DNA of 64,000 nt, taken from Thecaphora thlaspeos (Eukaryota; Basidiomycota; Ustilaginomycetes; Urocystidales; Glomosporiaceae). The stretch covers positions 62,001 to 126,000 of the forward strand of contig UWYS01000023.1 of assembly GCA_900291925.1 (NCBI GenBank). The letters run 5' to 3'. The number at the start of each line of letters is the position of its first letter. The stretch's first letter is position 1. A model generated the notes under the pieces. That model made no database searches and had not been told where the DNA came from. It worked only from the letters and a program-made list of their open reading frames with translations. The position numbers were made by a program, and so were the translations under genes. Below are positions 10,369 to 21,501 of this stretch, one piece after another.

Positions 10369-13300
10369 CTAAAACTTGGTCGCCGAGGCGGGGATCGAGA
10401 ACGCGATCCCGCTCTTGCCGGCTAGCACCCAAGCGGCCACCCCGATAACGACGACGCCCGCTGCGGCCGCCGAGATGGTCGTCTGTCCCCCTGAGGCGTT
10501 TGCCAGCTGCAGAAGGCGTCGCGTTAAGGAGGTGGGAACGCGATGGAAAACAAGAACGGTCGGTCAGTCTGTCATGGTACCTTCGAGCCGCAGCGTTGCC
10601 CTCATTCGTCCTTCGCGACACTCACGTCTTTGCCGGTATTCCTGCCGCCTTGTGGTCCGAGACCGCCGCTGGCACCGTTGCCGTCGCTGCCGTACTTCTG
10701 TCCGGCCATTGAGCTGGCGGTCGGCGATTGTTCTGGCGAAGTGATCCCGGTAGAGGTCGACGGCCGGGTGGACGTAGAGTCTGCCACGCTCCGCGCTTGG
10801 CCGTTGGACGACAGCTCGTCGTCCGACCAGCGACCCGTGCGCGAGCTGGCGCTGCCGCTCGACTCGTCATCGTCCTGGAAGTCGTGCCCGCCGGCAAAGC
10901 GCGTCGGACCGTCTTGACCGTTGACGAGCAACCCGGCGCGGCTGGAGCCGTAGAGCAGGCTGCGCAGCGCGCTGTTAACGTGACGCTTGCGCCTGCTCCG
11001 ACCGCCGCTGCCGTTACGAGGGGTCGAGCTCTGGCCGCTCCCCGTGCCTCCACCGCCGGGGAGCTTCGAGGGTCCCGCAGCGTTTGCCGTGGAATCGCCG
11101 ACGGATGTAGAAGCGGACTGCGAGGCGGCGGCCATCGCCGCCAAGGACGACGGGGCCGATGAGGCTGTCTCCGCGCTCTCGGTCTCTCCGTTGAGCTCGT
11201 CCTCCATCAGCCTGTTGGCCTCGTCCCACGCCTTCACCACCTTCCGCAACTCGTCGCGCTCCGATTCCCAGCCTTCCCGCTCGCGCCTCCAGCCGTCCTC
11301 GATCTCCTGTTTCCACTCGGTCCACCGGCCCTCCATCGCCTGTACAACGGTACCCTCGACCCGGCCGACCTTCTGCTCCACCTCCCTCTCGAGCGTCTGA
11401 ACGCGGCTCTCGAGCACCTTGACGGTCTCGGTCACCTGCTCGTGCTGGCTCTGTAGCCCTTGACTGAGCGCGAGCGCCGACTCAAGCTGCTTCGAAAGGT
11501 GCTCGAGACGGGCCGACAGGGCGGCGTTCTGCGCTCGCAGCTCGTCGTCACGAACCGAAGACGATGAAGGCGAAGGGGCCGACGCTGCCGCCGCCGGCTC
11601 GTCTCGGACCGCTGCGGCGAGACCAGCACCAACATCGGCAGCTGCGAGGGAGTCCGCCTCACCCTCAGCGGCCTTTTCCTTATCGGCGGCGCCATCGGCG
11701 TCGTCGTCGGCCTTCATACCGACCGGCATGTCGGGAAGCGCCCTCGGTCCGACATGAGCGTCCGGCGCCCGCCTGAGCGTCGCCGCGCTGCTAACATCGT
11801 CGCTAGCCATGACTGTATCGATGCTAGCGACGCTCATGTTGTCGTCAAAGTCGTCGTCGGCGCTCGAGACGCCGCTGCTCCCGCCGAGCTGGCGGAGACG
11901 GGCGCCGAAGCTGCTGCCGCGGAGACGGTCGTCCCGCTCTGCCGCCTCGTCCATCTCGCGCCTAGCCTGCTCCATCTGCATCTTGATCGCGCCGACTTCG
12001 GCCTTGATCGAGGCGTGCTCCGATAGCATCTCTTCCAGGCTCTTGATCTTGTCGACGTGCGTTGCCAGTGACGCTTGCGTCTCGGTTAGCTGGGCCTGCA
12101 GGCTGGCGATTGTCTGGGCGTGCTTCGACGCCGATTCGGCCGCCTCCTTCGACTGCGCCTCGCCGCTCACCAGGGGCGGCACCATATGCTGATACGGTGG
12201 ATTAGTCATCGGAGGCTGTCGCAGAGCCGGAGGAGGAGCAAACGGAGGCGGAGCATCATGAAGAGAGTAGAACAGCCGATAGGTCAGCTTCACATGCACA
12301 CACGCATGTCGAGGAGGCTTCCGGGATGACGATGCCGCAAACTCACTGCCCCACCGCCTAGCGTCTCGTCGATGTCCTGCATCGTCGTCGTCAGGTTTCC
12401 GAGGTCGGTCCACTGCTCCTTGCTACGCTGTAGCTCGTTCTGCAGCTTGCTGAGGACGTGGTCGAAGCTGAAACCGGCCTTGCCACGTCTCAGGCCGCCC
12501 TCGGCGCCTGGGCCCACGCCGTTGTTGCCCGGCAGCCCACCGTGGACGCCGCCGCGATAGAGGCTGGCAAAGTCGTTGCGCAGCCCCATGGCGTCCTCGG
12601 CCGTGATGACGAGGTAGACACGGCATGCCACCTTATGATGAATGATCGTCTTGCTGTCGTCGCCGACGATGTCGATGCCGAACTCGACCATGTCCTCGCT
12701 GTGCAGCTCAAAGACGTCGGACTCCTGCGCCTCGGGAGAGAGCCGCTCGCCATTAATGAAGGTGCCGTTGGAGGACCGCACGTCCTTGATAAAGACCTGC
12801 GGCAATGAGATTTCGAGGGGGTTTGGGAAGAGATGGGAAGGACGAGTGAAACAACACAAGGTCAGTGATCGTCGTCGTCGTCACCGCACCGGCATGCAGT
12901 GGTGAGGTCAGCCTAAGGGCGCCCGCGGGCCCGTCACCCACCTTGTTGTCTTGGCACCACACCTCTGCGTGCATCCTGGACAGGACCTTGCTGTCAAAGT
13001 AGCCGTTGGACGGGTTCGGGACCGTCTTTGCGTTGGTCTGCCGTCCGATCTTGACCCGGTTGCTGGGTCCGGCCGGAGCAAGGTTGATTTGCTTCGGCGC
13101 AAAGGTATCATTGAGTGGATGGAGGTGGAGGGCCGGGTAGATGAGATTCTGTGTGTTGCTGTTGCTGCTGCTGCCGGCGCCGTTCTGCAGGCCACCGCCT
13201 GTGCCGCCGTACGAGCCCTGTCCGCCGCCAGCGGTAGCGCCGATGTTGTGGCTGCCATTGGGGAGCTGCATCTGGCCGCCGACCTGTTGCTGTGCGCCAC

Positions 13301-13370
13301 CTTGGCCTGCGGGAACGCCAAGGTTGGAAGGCGCGTTGGCCATCGCCTGGCCACCCATTAGCGATTGCAT
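10369..13370 (-). CDS. FHA-domain, coiled-coil, tail-anchored protein (STRIPAK Far10/Vps64/SLMAP type)
   Basis: Members of this family are tail-anchored ER or outer-nuclear-membrane subunits of the STRIPAK (Far) phosphatase-kinase complex; in yeast Far9 and Far10 (Vps64) act in pheromone arrest and TORC2 control. Four exons: 13370-12942, 12796-12347, 12215-10626, 10506-10369; 868 residues. Splicing exon 1 to 2 rebuilds a complete FHA domain (about residues 85-215): GRQTNAKTVPNPSNGYFDSK, then LSRMHAEVWCQDNK joined to VFIKDVRSSNGTFING, with the phosphothreonine-binding Arg, Ser-Arg-x-His and Ser-Ser-Asn-Gly residues. A predicted coiled coil (about 320-380 and 470-600) and Ser-rich stretches follow. 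The 45-codon last exon encodes a tail anchor (TTISAAAAGVVVIGVAAWVL) plus a short tail. That exon is easily missed, because the third exon stays open only a few codons past its donor. Confidence 0.88.
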
Positions 13371-15002
13371 CCTTGCTGGCCGGGAGAGGTCGATGCTGAG
13401 GGTTTCCTAGTGGCGGATGGGAGAAATCGACAGAGCAGGAAGAGGGGAGAGAGATGGGGAGAAATTCGGGTCGAAGCAGAGGGGGTCACTCCTCTGTCGC
13501 TGCTGCTCGCGGTGGCCGATCTCTTACAGCGATCGAGGCGGAATGAGGCAATCGTAAAGGGTGGCGATAGTCGTACGGCACAGGTTGCGCCCGGTGTTCG
13601 TCAGTGGCAGATGTCGGGAGGGGGGTTGTGCGCGTAGACGCAAGACAGGAAGTTCTCTTGCCGCGTTGGGTAGGTGTGCGGTGCGTGCTAGTCGGACGTG
13701 GACGTCGTCGTCGCGACCAAGGTCAACGTCAACACGAGAGCGAGAGGCAGAGAGGCAGAGCTGCGAAGCGGACGACTTGAAAAGAACAGTTGACGAGAAG
13801 AGCGGCGAGGTCGGTGGGAGCGAGGAGCGAGGGGCGAGGGGCGAGGAACGAAGAACGAAGAACGAAGAACGGCTTGGACGAGCGGTGGGCGGGGAAGTGG
13901 AAGGTGGAGCGACGAGGTCGATGGCGTCGACCGATAACGGTATGCGCAAAAGGCGCGGCGGCGTCGGCGGGCATAGCCACAGGGCAGGCCAGGCGCCTGA
14001 CCCTGACCGGGACCGGGACCGGGACCGGCTCCGAGAAAAGCGACGCGGCAGCCCTGCAAAAGTCAATGCTCCACCGCCAGAAAGGGCCAGCGCGGCAGCC
14101 TCGATGCATCACGACTTCCTCTACAACAGCCGTCTACCACTTGACCTTGCAAGCGTCAGATGGGTGTGTAAGACGCAGTCCCCCAACTGGCCCCTTTTCG
14201 CCTCAGCAGGGCGGACATAAGGAGGAAAGAATAAAGGGAAAAAAAGACACTTGGGAAGAGAAGGAATTAACTACCTCCTAGCACGTAGGTCTGTTGAGGA
14301 CCTATGCTGGTGCTGCGCAGAAGGGCTGCCGTGGATTGTATGTTTCCGCTGCTGTCATAAAACATGCTGCTTTTCGAGTGCAACAAAGAAAGTCTGCCAA
14401 GATGTTGCTCGCTGGTGATGGGGGAGCCTGGCTTGGATCTTTGGCGACGCGTCGCGCCGACCAGACGATGAGCCTGCTGAGCCTGCGGGACGTGCGGGAC
14501 GTGCGGGACGTGCGGGACGTGCGGGACGTGCGGGCGTCGAGGAAGGGAGAGCGCGTGTAGAGTGCGGCTGGCGCGGCTGGCGCGGCGTGGCCTAAGCCTG
14601 CCGGGTCGCGACCGCGACCTTCGCCTCGAGCACAACCAACACCCTCTCGCCCTCCCTTCTTTCCCCCCTCTGTCCCTCCCCTTCCACGAGCCCCTGGCCC
14701 CCTCCGCTCTGTTTCGCCAGCAACGACGCCATCGCCACCCCGTCCCATCTCCTCGCTTACTTTGGCTCGCTCTTTGTTCCGTGTCATCTTCACCCTCACC
14801 CTTACCGTCCACCCACCAACGACCAACGAACGCTTCTCTCTGTCGCCGAGGTTGCAAGTGACCGGGCATCTCTGCTACTGGCTCGTCAGAGGAGCAGCAT
14901 TTGGCGTCTCCCCTTTCTTGACCGTCCCCGTCTCCCGCTTTGCCGTACTCTCCTTCCCTCCCTTCGCCCCTCGGCGGCTAGCCTTGGCACACAGATCGCG
15001 CC
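13371..15002. other. Divergent promoter region between FHA gene and SMC3
   Basis: 1.6 kb between two divergently transcribed genes. It has short tandem repeats near 13831-13872 (gggcgag, then aacgaag units) and a 9-bp tandem repeat at 14485-14533, then a CT-rich stretch (about 14640-14990) leading into the SMC3 start. I see no convincing gene; the open frames on both strands are Arg/Ser/Pro-rich low complexity. Confidence 0.45.
14485..14533 (+). repeat. Nonamer tandem repeat gcgggacgt, about 5.5 copies
   Basis: Five perfect head-to-tail copies of gcgggacgt (14485-14529) followed by a partial copy, about 470 bases upstream of the SMC3 start codon. Copy number is likely to vary between strains. 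It could be a plain minisatellite or a clustered protein-binding site; each copy contains the ACGT core recognised by many bZIP factors. Confidence 0.85.
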
Positions 15003-18000
15003 ATGTACATCAAGACGCTAACGATACAGGGCTTCAAGTCCTACCGCGACCAGACCGCGGTCGAGCCCTTTTCGCCCCATCACAACGTCGTCGTCGGCCG
15101 CAATGGCTCCGGCAAGTCGAACTTCTTCTCGGCAGTCCGCTTCGTCCTCTCCGACGCCTACACATCAATGTCGCGAGAGGAGCGGCAGTCGCTTCTCCAC
15201 GACAGCAGCACGTCCACCTCAACCACCCTCTCGGCGTTCGTCGAAATCATCTTTGACAACAGCGACAATCGCTTCCCCACCAGCGGCAACGAGGTCATCC
15301 TGCGGCGCACCATCGGCCTCAAGAAGGACGAGTACAGCATCGACCGAAAGAGCGCTTCCAAGGCCGACGTTGCCAACCTGCTCGAGTCGGCCGGCTTTAG
15401 CCGGAGCAACCCGTACTACATCGTCCCGCAGGGGCGCATCACCCACCTCACCAACGCAAAGGACCACGAGCGCCTCGGCCTGCTCAAAGAGGTGGCCGGA
15501 ACGCGCGTCTACGAGCAGCGTCGCTCCGAGTCGATCAAGATCATCGAGGACACCGACTCGCGCCGCACCAAGATCGAGGACCTGATCGACTACATCGAGA
15601 ACCGCCTCAAGGAGCTTGACGACGAAAAGGAGGAGCTCAAGCAGTATTACGAAAAGGACAAGGAGCGGCGCTGCCTCGAGTACGGCATCTACCAGCGTGA
15701 GCTCTCAGACGTCGCCTCGATCCTCGATGACCTCGAGAGCGACAGGCGCCGCGAGGTCGAGAATTCGAACGCCAAGCGCGCCGAGTTCAACGAGCGCGAA
15801 AAGATCCTCGCGAGGCTCGAGGGCGAGCTTTCGACGGCCAAGCAGCGGACCGAGCAGCAGAACCTCGAAAAGGCGCAGCTCGAGCAGGAGCGGAGGGACC
15901 TCGGCAAAAGCCTCGCGCAGCTCCAGAGCCTGGTCGAGGACCTCGAGGAGGCGGGCGAGCGGCGCGAGGGCCGCAAGGACGGCATCGAGCAGGAGCTCGA
16001 AGCGATCCGCGCCGAGATCGAAACGAAGCGGGCCGAGCTGCGTCGGCTGACGCCGCAGTGGCAGCGCCTCAGCGATGAAAGCGAGGCGATCCGTGAGGAC
16101 CTCGAGCAGACGAAGGCGAGGATCTCTGCGCTCTACTCGAAGCAGGGGCGCTCTGCCCAGTTCCGCACGCAGCGCGAGCGCGACGACTACCTCCGCAGGC
16201 AAATCGCCGAGCTCGACCGATACTCCGAGGCGCAGCGTCGACGGATCGAGGAGAGCGCCGGCGAGCGCCAGGCCGACGAACGGCGCAGAGCCGACGTCGC
16301 GCGGCGCGTCGCTGAGGTCGAGGCATCGATCGAAGGGCGCAAAGACCTCGTCCGCACGCTCGGCGACCAGTGGACCGCCAAGCGCGACCGTCGCGACGAG
16401 CTCACCGAGACGAAGAAAGACCTCTGGAAGGAGGAGACGCGGCTCGCGTCGGCCGCCAGCTTCGCGCGCGACCAGCTCTCGACGGCCCAGCGCAACCTCT
16501 CCGGGATGATGGACAAGCTGACGGCGCAGGGCCTCCAGGCCGTCGAGCGCATCGCCAAGCAGCTCGGCCTCGAGAGCCGCGTCCGGGGCCCCGTCTACCA
16601 GCTCTTCACCGTCGACGACGTCTACAAAACGGCGGTCGAGGTGACGGCCGGGGCGAGCCTGTTCCACATCGTCGTCGATTCCGACGACACGGCGAGCAAG
16701 ATCCTCGACGTCATGAACCGCGAAAAGAGTGGCCGCGTGACGTTTATGCCGCTCAACCGTCTCAAGCCCAAAGACGTCGAGTTTGCTCAGACAAAAGACG
16801 CGGTCCTTATGCTGAGCCGGCTCGACTACGAGCCCGCGCTCGCGCCAGCGTTCCAGCAGATCTTTGGCAAGACGATCGTCTGCCCCAACCTCGAGGTCGC
16901 CTCGGCCTACGTGCGCAGCCACGGCGTCAACGCCATCTCGATCGACGGCGACAAGGTCGAGCGCAAGGGCTCGCTGACGGGAGGCTACCACGACCCGCGG
17001 CGCAGCCGGCTCGACGCCACTAAGTCGGTGAAGCGGTGGCGCGATGAGCTTGAACACAACACTGTCAAGCTCGACGAGGTACGGACAAAGCTGGCGTCGA
17101 TCGACCAGGAGATCACCTCGCTCGTTTCGGAGCTCTTCGTGCTCGAGCGGAGGCGTGAAGAGGCCAAGAGTTCGCGGGGCCCGCTGGCCGAGGAGCTGGT
17201 GTGGATGCGGCGCGAGGCCGAAGACTTCGACACCCGCATCCGGAAGTCGGAACGAAGGGAGGCCGATCAGACGCTCGAGCTCCGGGCGGCCGAGACGCGG
17301 CGCAGCGCGCTGGACGAGGAGCTCCGCACCCCTATGGCGACCGGCCTCACTGCCGCCGAGAGCGCCAACCTCGACACGCTCAATGCCGCCGAGGACGCGC
17401 AGAAGCGCGAGCTGGCCGAGAAGAGCAAGGCTCTGGCCGAGCTATCGAATCGCAAGTCGATGCTGGAGATCGACCTGTTCGAGAACCTCGGACGTCGCCA
17501 GGAGGAGCTCAGCGCGACGCTCGAGGCGCTCGGCGAGACGCTCGTTGGCGGAAACGGCGGCGCCGCCTCGGCCGAGGACGTTGGAGCGCGGAGGCGCGAG
17601 ATCGACAAGCTCACCAAGAAGGTGGCCGACCGCGAGAAGCGGATCAAGGCGGTCGAAGAGGACCTCGACAAGCTATCGCAGGCGATGCAGGACGCCCAGA
17701 GCCGCTACGAAAAGACACGGGCCGAGCAGGCCGAAGACGCGCGTGGCATCTCGAAGCAGCAGAAGAACGTCGAGCGCTACCTCGGCAAGAAGACGCGGCT
17801 GCTCGAGCAAAAGGACCGCTGCAACCGCAACATCCGCGATCTCGGCGTGCTGCCCGAAGAGGCCTTCCAGAAGTACATCGACACCGATCCCGGCAAGGTG
17901 AGTAGAGGTGAGGCGTGAGATGATCACGATCGAGCAAGCAGCTGACAGTGCGTACCACGTGCATCTGCCCTTTGTCGCCGCTCTCCCACCGCCCGCAGCT

Positions 18001-18805
18001 TCTCAAGAAGCTGCACAAGGTCAACGAGGCGCTCAAAAAGTTCTCGCACGTCAACAAGAAGGCGGTGGAGCAGTACAACAACTTTACCAAGCAGCGCGAC
18101 CAGCTGCTGGACCGCCAGGCGGAGCTTGAGAAGAGCGCCGAGTCGATCCACGAACTGATCGAGGTGCTCGACCAGCGCAAGGACGAGGCGATCGAGCGGA
18201 CGTTCAAGCAGGTCTCCAAGTACTTTGAGGAAGTGTTTGAGAAGCTGGTCCCCGCGGGACGCGGTCGGCTGATCATGCAGCGTGCCATCGACGCGCCCGA
18301 CGGCGGCGAAGACCAGATGGACGAGGATGAGGACGCGGACGAGCCCGAGATCGGGACGGCGGCGGCGCTGCGCAAGAAGAAAAAGTCGCAGATCGACAGC
18401 TACACGGGCGTGTCGATCAAGGTCTCGTTCAACTCGAAGCACGACGAAGGCCTGCGCATCCAGCAGCTCTCGGGCGGTCAGAAGTCGCTGGTGGCGCTCA
18501 CGACGGTGTTTGCGATCCAGAAATGCGACCCGGCGCCGTTCTACCTGTTTGACGAGATCGACGCGAACCTCGATGCGCAGTACCGCACCGCGGTGGCCAA
18601 CATGATCCGCGAGCTGGCGGAAAACGCTCAGTTCATCACCACCACCTTCCGGCCCGAGATGGTGCAGGTGGCGCGCAAGCACTACGGCGTCCTCTTTGAC
18701 GCGCAGAAGGTCTCGACGATCCGCTCTATCACGCGCGACGAGGCGCACGAGTTCGTCGAGGCGGCCAGCACGGACCAAACCACCGACCCAGCGGCCGCGC
18801 GATAG
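15003..18805 (+). CDS. SMC3: Cohesin subunit SMC3
   Basis: SMC3 pairs with SMC1 to form the cohesin ring that holds sister chromatids together. Two exons (15003-17897 and 17999-18805) with a 101-nt intron give 1,233 residues, the normal length. Walker A is GRNGSGKS (residues 32-39); the ABC signature [11 protein letters not shown] is near residue 1121 and Walker [13 protein letters not shown] near 1146. The hinge lies around 520-640 ([14 protein letters not shown] onward), between two long coiled coils. The paired lysines K107/K108 in [12 protein letters not shown] match the acetylation site used by Eco1/ESCO to lock cohesion. The N-terminus [18 protein letters not shown] is diagnostic. The ATPase-head loop at about 67-77 ([11 protein letters not shown]) is slightly longer and more Ser/Thr-rich than usual. 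Confidence 0.98.
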
Positions 18806-19074
18806 GGCACGCACGCCGCCTCCCTCTCTCCCTCTTTCTCCTCGCTGCCTGCCACTGTCTCGTCTCTCGCATCTTGTCACCCGCTCGCTGCCACGCCCTC
18901 TGTTGTACACTATGACGCCTTCCCCTACGCGATCCCCTACGCGATCCCCTGCAATCAAGAGGTCTAACGATGACGACGTTAGATCGCACGTCTTCCTGGC
19001 GATTGAGATCTGCACCAGATCGATGTTCCCCCGGTCTGTGACAAGGTCAAAAGCAGAGAGCAGGAACGATAGGA
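18806..19074. other. SMC3 3' region
   Basis: Presumed 3' UTR of SMC3, CT-rich for about 80 bases, with a short direct repeat (two copies of acgcgatcccct near 18920-18945). No gene seen. Confidence 0.4.
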
Positions 19075-19086
19075 GCAAAAAAAAAG
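19075..19086 (-). terminator. RNA polymerase III terminator of the 5S gene
   Basis: A run of nine A on the plus strand (19077-19085) reads as nine T on the minus strand a few bases after the 3' end of the 5S rRNA, the standard Pol III stop signal. Confidence 0.85.
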
Positions 19087-19089
19087 AGA

Positions 19090-19207
19090 AACTGCAGCAC
19101 CCAGGATTCCTGCGTGGTCCCCCACCGCAGTACTGATTAGGCGATACCATGCTTAACTTCGTAGATCGGACGGGATACGGTGCTTTCGTGGTTCTATGGC
19201 CGCAGAT
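19090..19207 (-). rRNA. 5S ribosomal RNA, dispersed copy
   Basis: The minus strand from 19207 reads ATCTGCGGCCATAGAACC, then GCACCGTATCCCGTCCGATC, GAAGTTAAGC (the internal box A region), CAGTACTGCGGTGGGGGACC and GGAATCCTGGGTGCTGCAGT. These are the landmarks of fungal 5S rRNA in the right order and spacing over 118 nt, and the 5' GCGGC pairs loosely with the 3' end as in stem I. A T9 Pol III terminator follows. The gene sits alone between SMC3 and the nicotinate phosphoribosyltransferase gene, not in an rDNA unit. The ends are uncertain by 1-2 bases. Confidence 0.93.
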
Positions 19208-19659
19208 AACAGTAAGACCGTAAAGGTCATCTGTATCGTAACAAGTACAGACAGTCGTCGGGCCGGGTGAAGAGTGTCGGATCTGTTGGCATATGTCGCG
19301 AGGTAGCACATCGTCCTCGTCGCTTGCACAGCGGAGAGATTGACATAGACTGCCTCCAGAGTGTAGAGAGCTTCGCCGCTGCTGCATGGGAGCGACGGAC
19401 CGCATGAGGTCGGGAAGGAAAGCGGGGCGGAAAAGGAGGGCGAAATTCGAAGAAAAATAGAAAGAAATAAAATAGGCGCTTAGTTCCCTTCACTCGTGCG
19501 TCTTCGGGCCGGACGGTTCTTCTGGCCAGCTTGTTTGCCGCACGCATGCCTCGGAGCAGCTTCCTTCCATCCTGCCTCTCTCTAGCCATCATCGTCTCGC
19601 TCGAGGAACCGCCGGCCAGCGCTGAACAGCCGCGACACGATTCATCGCACCACGACGCA
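19208..19659. other. Upstream region of nicotinate phosphoribosyltransferase and of the 5S gene
   Basis: No coding feature seen. The section serves as 5' flank for both the minus-strand 5S gene and the plus-strand enzyme gene. An in-frame ATG at 19531 could extend the enzyme by 43 residues (see that entry). Confidence 0.4.
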
Positions 19660-21501
19660 ATGTCACAGGCTCAGGCAAATGGGACGGCCTCGGGTGTCGC
19701 ATCCGCGGACCACGCTCCTATCCGGTCGCTGCTCGATACCGACCTGTACAAGCTGACGATGCAGCAGGCCGTCATGAGTCACTATCCGGACAGCCAGGTC
19801 GCGTGTGAGTGCGCTCGAGGCAGCTAGTGTAGCGTATCCCGTCGGTGGAGCGTGGCGGTCGAGGCGCTGACGAAGAGTCCACTCCCCCGATGGAAAGACA
19901 GACAAGTTCACCAACCGGTCCAAGGACATGAAGTTCACCAGGAAGAGCGTAGAGCGGATCAACCAGTACCTCCAAGGTGAGAAACAGACGTCAAGTCCTC
20001 GCCATGGTCATGCGTCCGAGGCGTAGACGCTGACTCCCCTTCCCTCTGCTTTGGTGAATACCGCACGACGAGCAGCGTTGGCTGATCTGCAGCTGACGTC
20101 AGACGAAAAGAGCTGGCTCGAACGAACGTGTCCCTTCTTGCAGGCAAAGTACATCGACTATCTCTCTACCTTCCGATTCCGACCCTCGGAGCAGGTCAAG
20201 ACCGTCTTTGTCCCTTTCGAGGACGATTCAGAAGCAGGCCAGCTGTCGCTCACCATTGAAGGGTGCTGGTACGAGGTGATTCTCTACGAGGTACCGCTAA
20301 TGGCCATCGTCAGCGAGGCCTACTTTGAGACGGTCGACACGGAGTGGGACCTGCAGGGGCAGTATAGTGAGTTTGCCTTGCCTCCGTATCGGCGTTCCGT
20401 CGATTCTCGACCAGCAGTGTGGTACTGATGCCATCCCATCACCGCCGCCTGTACCCCGCTCCCGGCCCCGCCCTCGCCCGCGCCCGCGCCCCTGCACCTG
20501 CCCAGCCCTAGCCTACAACAAGGCGCGCGTTCTCTTCTCCAACTCGATCCGCTTTTCGGAGTTTGGTTTGCGCCGCCGCCGCTCCTATGTCACCCACAAG
20601 ACGGTGCTGGAAGGTCTCATCGCCGGTGAAGCCGATGCGTTAGCATCGAATCCGTCGAAGCCGGGCAAGCTGCTGGGGACGTCCAACGTCCACTTTGCCC
20701 ACATCTTCGGCCTTGCACCCGTTGGCACCGTCGCGCACGAGTGGACGATGGCGGTCGCTGCCATGGAGGGTTACGGCCACTCCAACCTCCTCGCGCAACA
20801 GAAGTGGGACGCCGTCTACTCGCCACCCTACTTTATCGCTGCAACGCCGGCGCACGATCTGACGATCGCTCTGACCGACACCTTTTCGACAAAGGTGTTC
20901 TTCGATGACCTTCTGTCGTCGGAATCCGGCAGGGAGATTGCGCGACGATGGAGGGGCCTGCGGCAGGACAGCGGCGACAGCAAGGCGTTCACGCGTAAGG
21001 CGCACGATGTATACACGGGGCTCGGCGTCGACCCGGCAAAGAAGCTTGTCATGTTCTCCGACAGCCTCGACGTCGAACGCTGCCTCGAGCTTTCGAGGTA
21101 CGCCGACGAGATCGGCATCGGCCACGGTTTCGGCATTGGCACCAACTTTACCAACGACTTTCGCAGGGTCGCCAAGACGGCAGGACATGCGGCGGAGAGG
21201 GGGGCGGACGTCAAAGGGGAGCCGAGGGAGGGAGATGTGTCCAAAGCGCTCAATATTGTCATCAAGCTCGATCAGATCGACGGGAGACCGGCCGTAAAGA
21301 TATCCGACGACCTGACCAAGAACACCGGCGATCCCAACGAGGTCCGGTGAGTACATAGCAAAGCGGCCGTGCTTCCCTTCAGCCCCCTCTCGGCTTGTGC
21401 TCGTGCTAATCACCGATTCCCGACTTGTCACGCCTGGGCCGCACAGGATGGTGAAGCGCCGCTTCGGGCTCGAGGGCGTCGAGCATGTCGAGGACGCCTA
21501 A
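19660..21501 (+). CDS. NPT1: Nicotinate phosphoribosyltransferase (NAD salvage)
   Basis: Converts nicotinate, PRPP and ATP to nicotinate mononucleotide, the first step of the Preiss-Handler NAD salvage route. Five exons (19660-19804, 19902-19976, 20076-20366, 20512-21346, 21447-21501) give 466 residues (yeast Npt1: 429). All four junctions keep frame and rebuild conserved blocks: SLLDTDLYKLTMQQAV, VAYKFTNRSKD, IRFSEFGLRRRRSY, LLGTSNVHFAH, GTVAHEW, RQDSGDSKAF, FGIGTNFTNDFR. His246 in VAHEW aligns with the histidine phosphorylated during catalysis (yeast His232). An upstream in-frame ATG at 19531 would add 43 residues that look like leader sequence; 19660 is preferred because it starts just before the conserved SLLDTDLYK block. 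Exon 3 has a tandem NAGNAG-like acceptor (gag/cag), which could add one residue. Confidence 0.95.
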
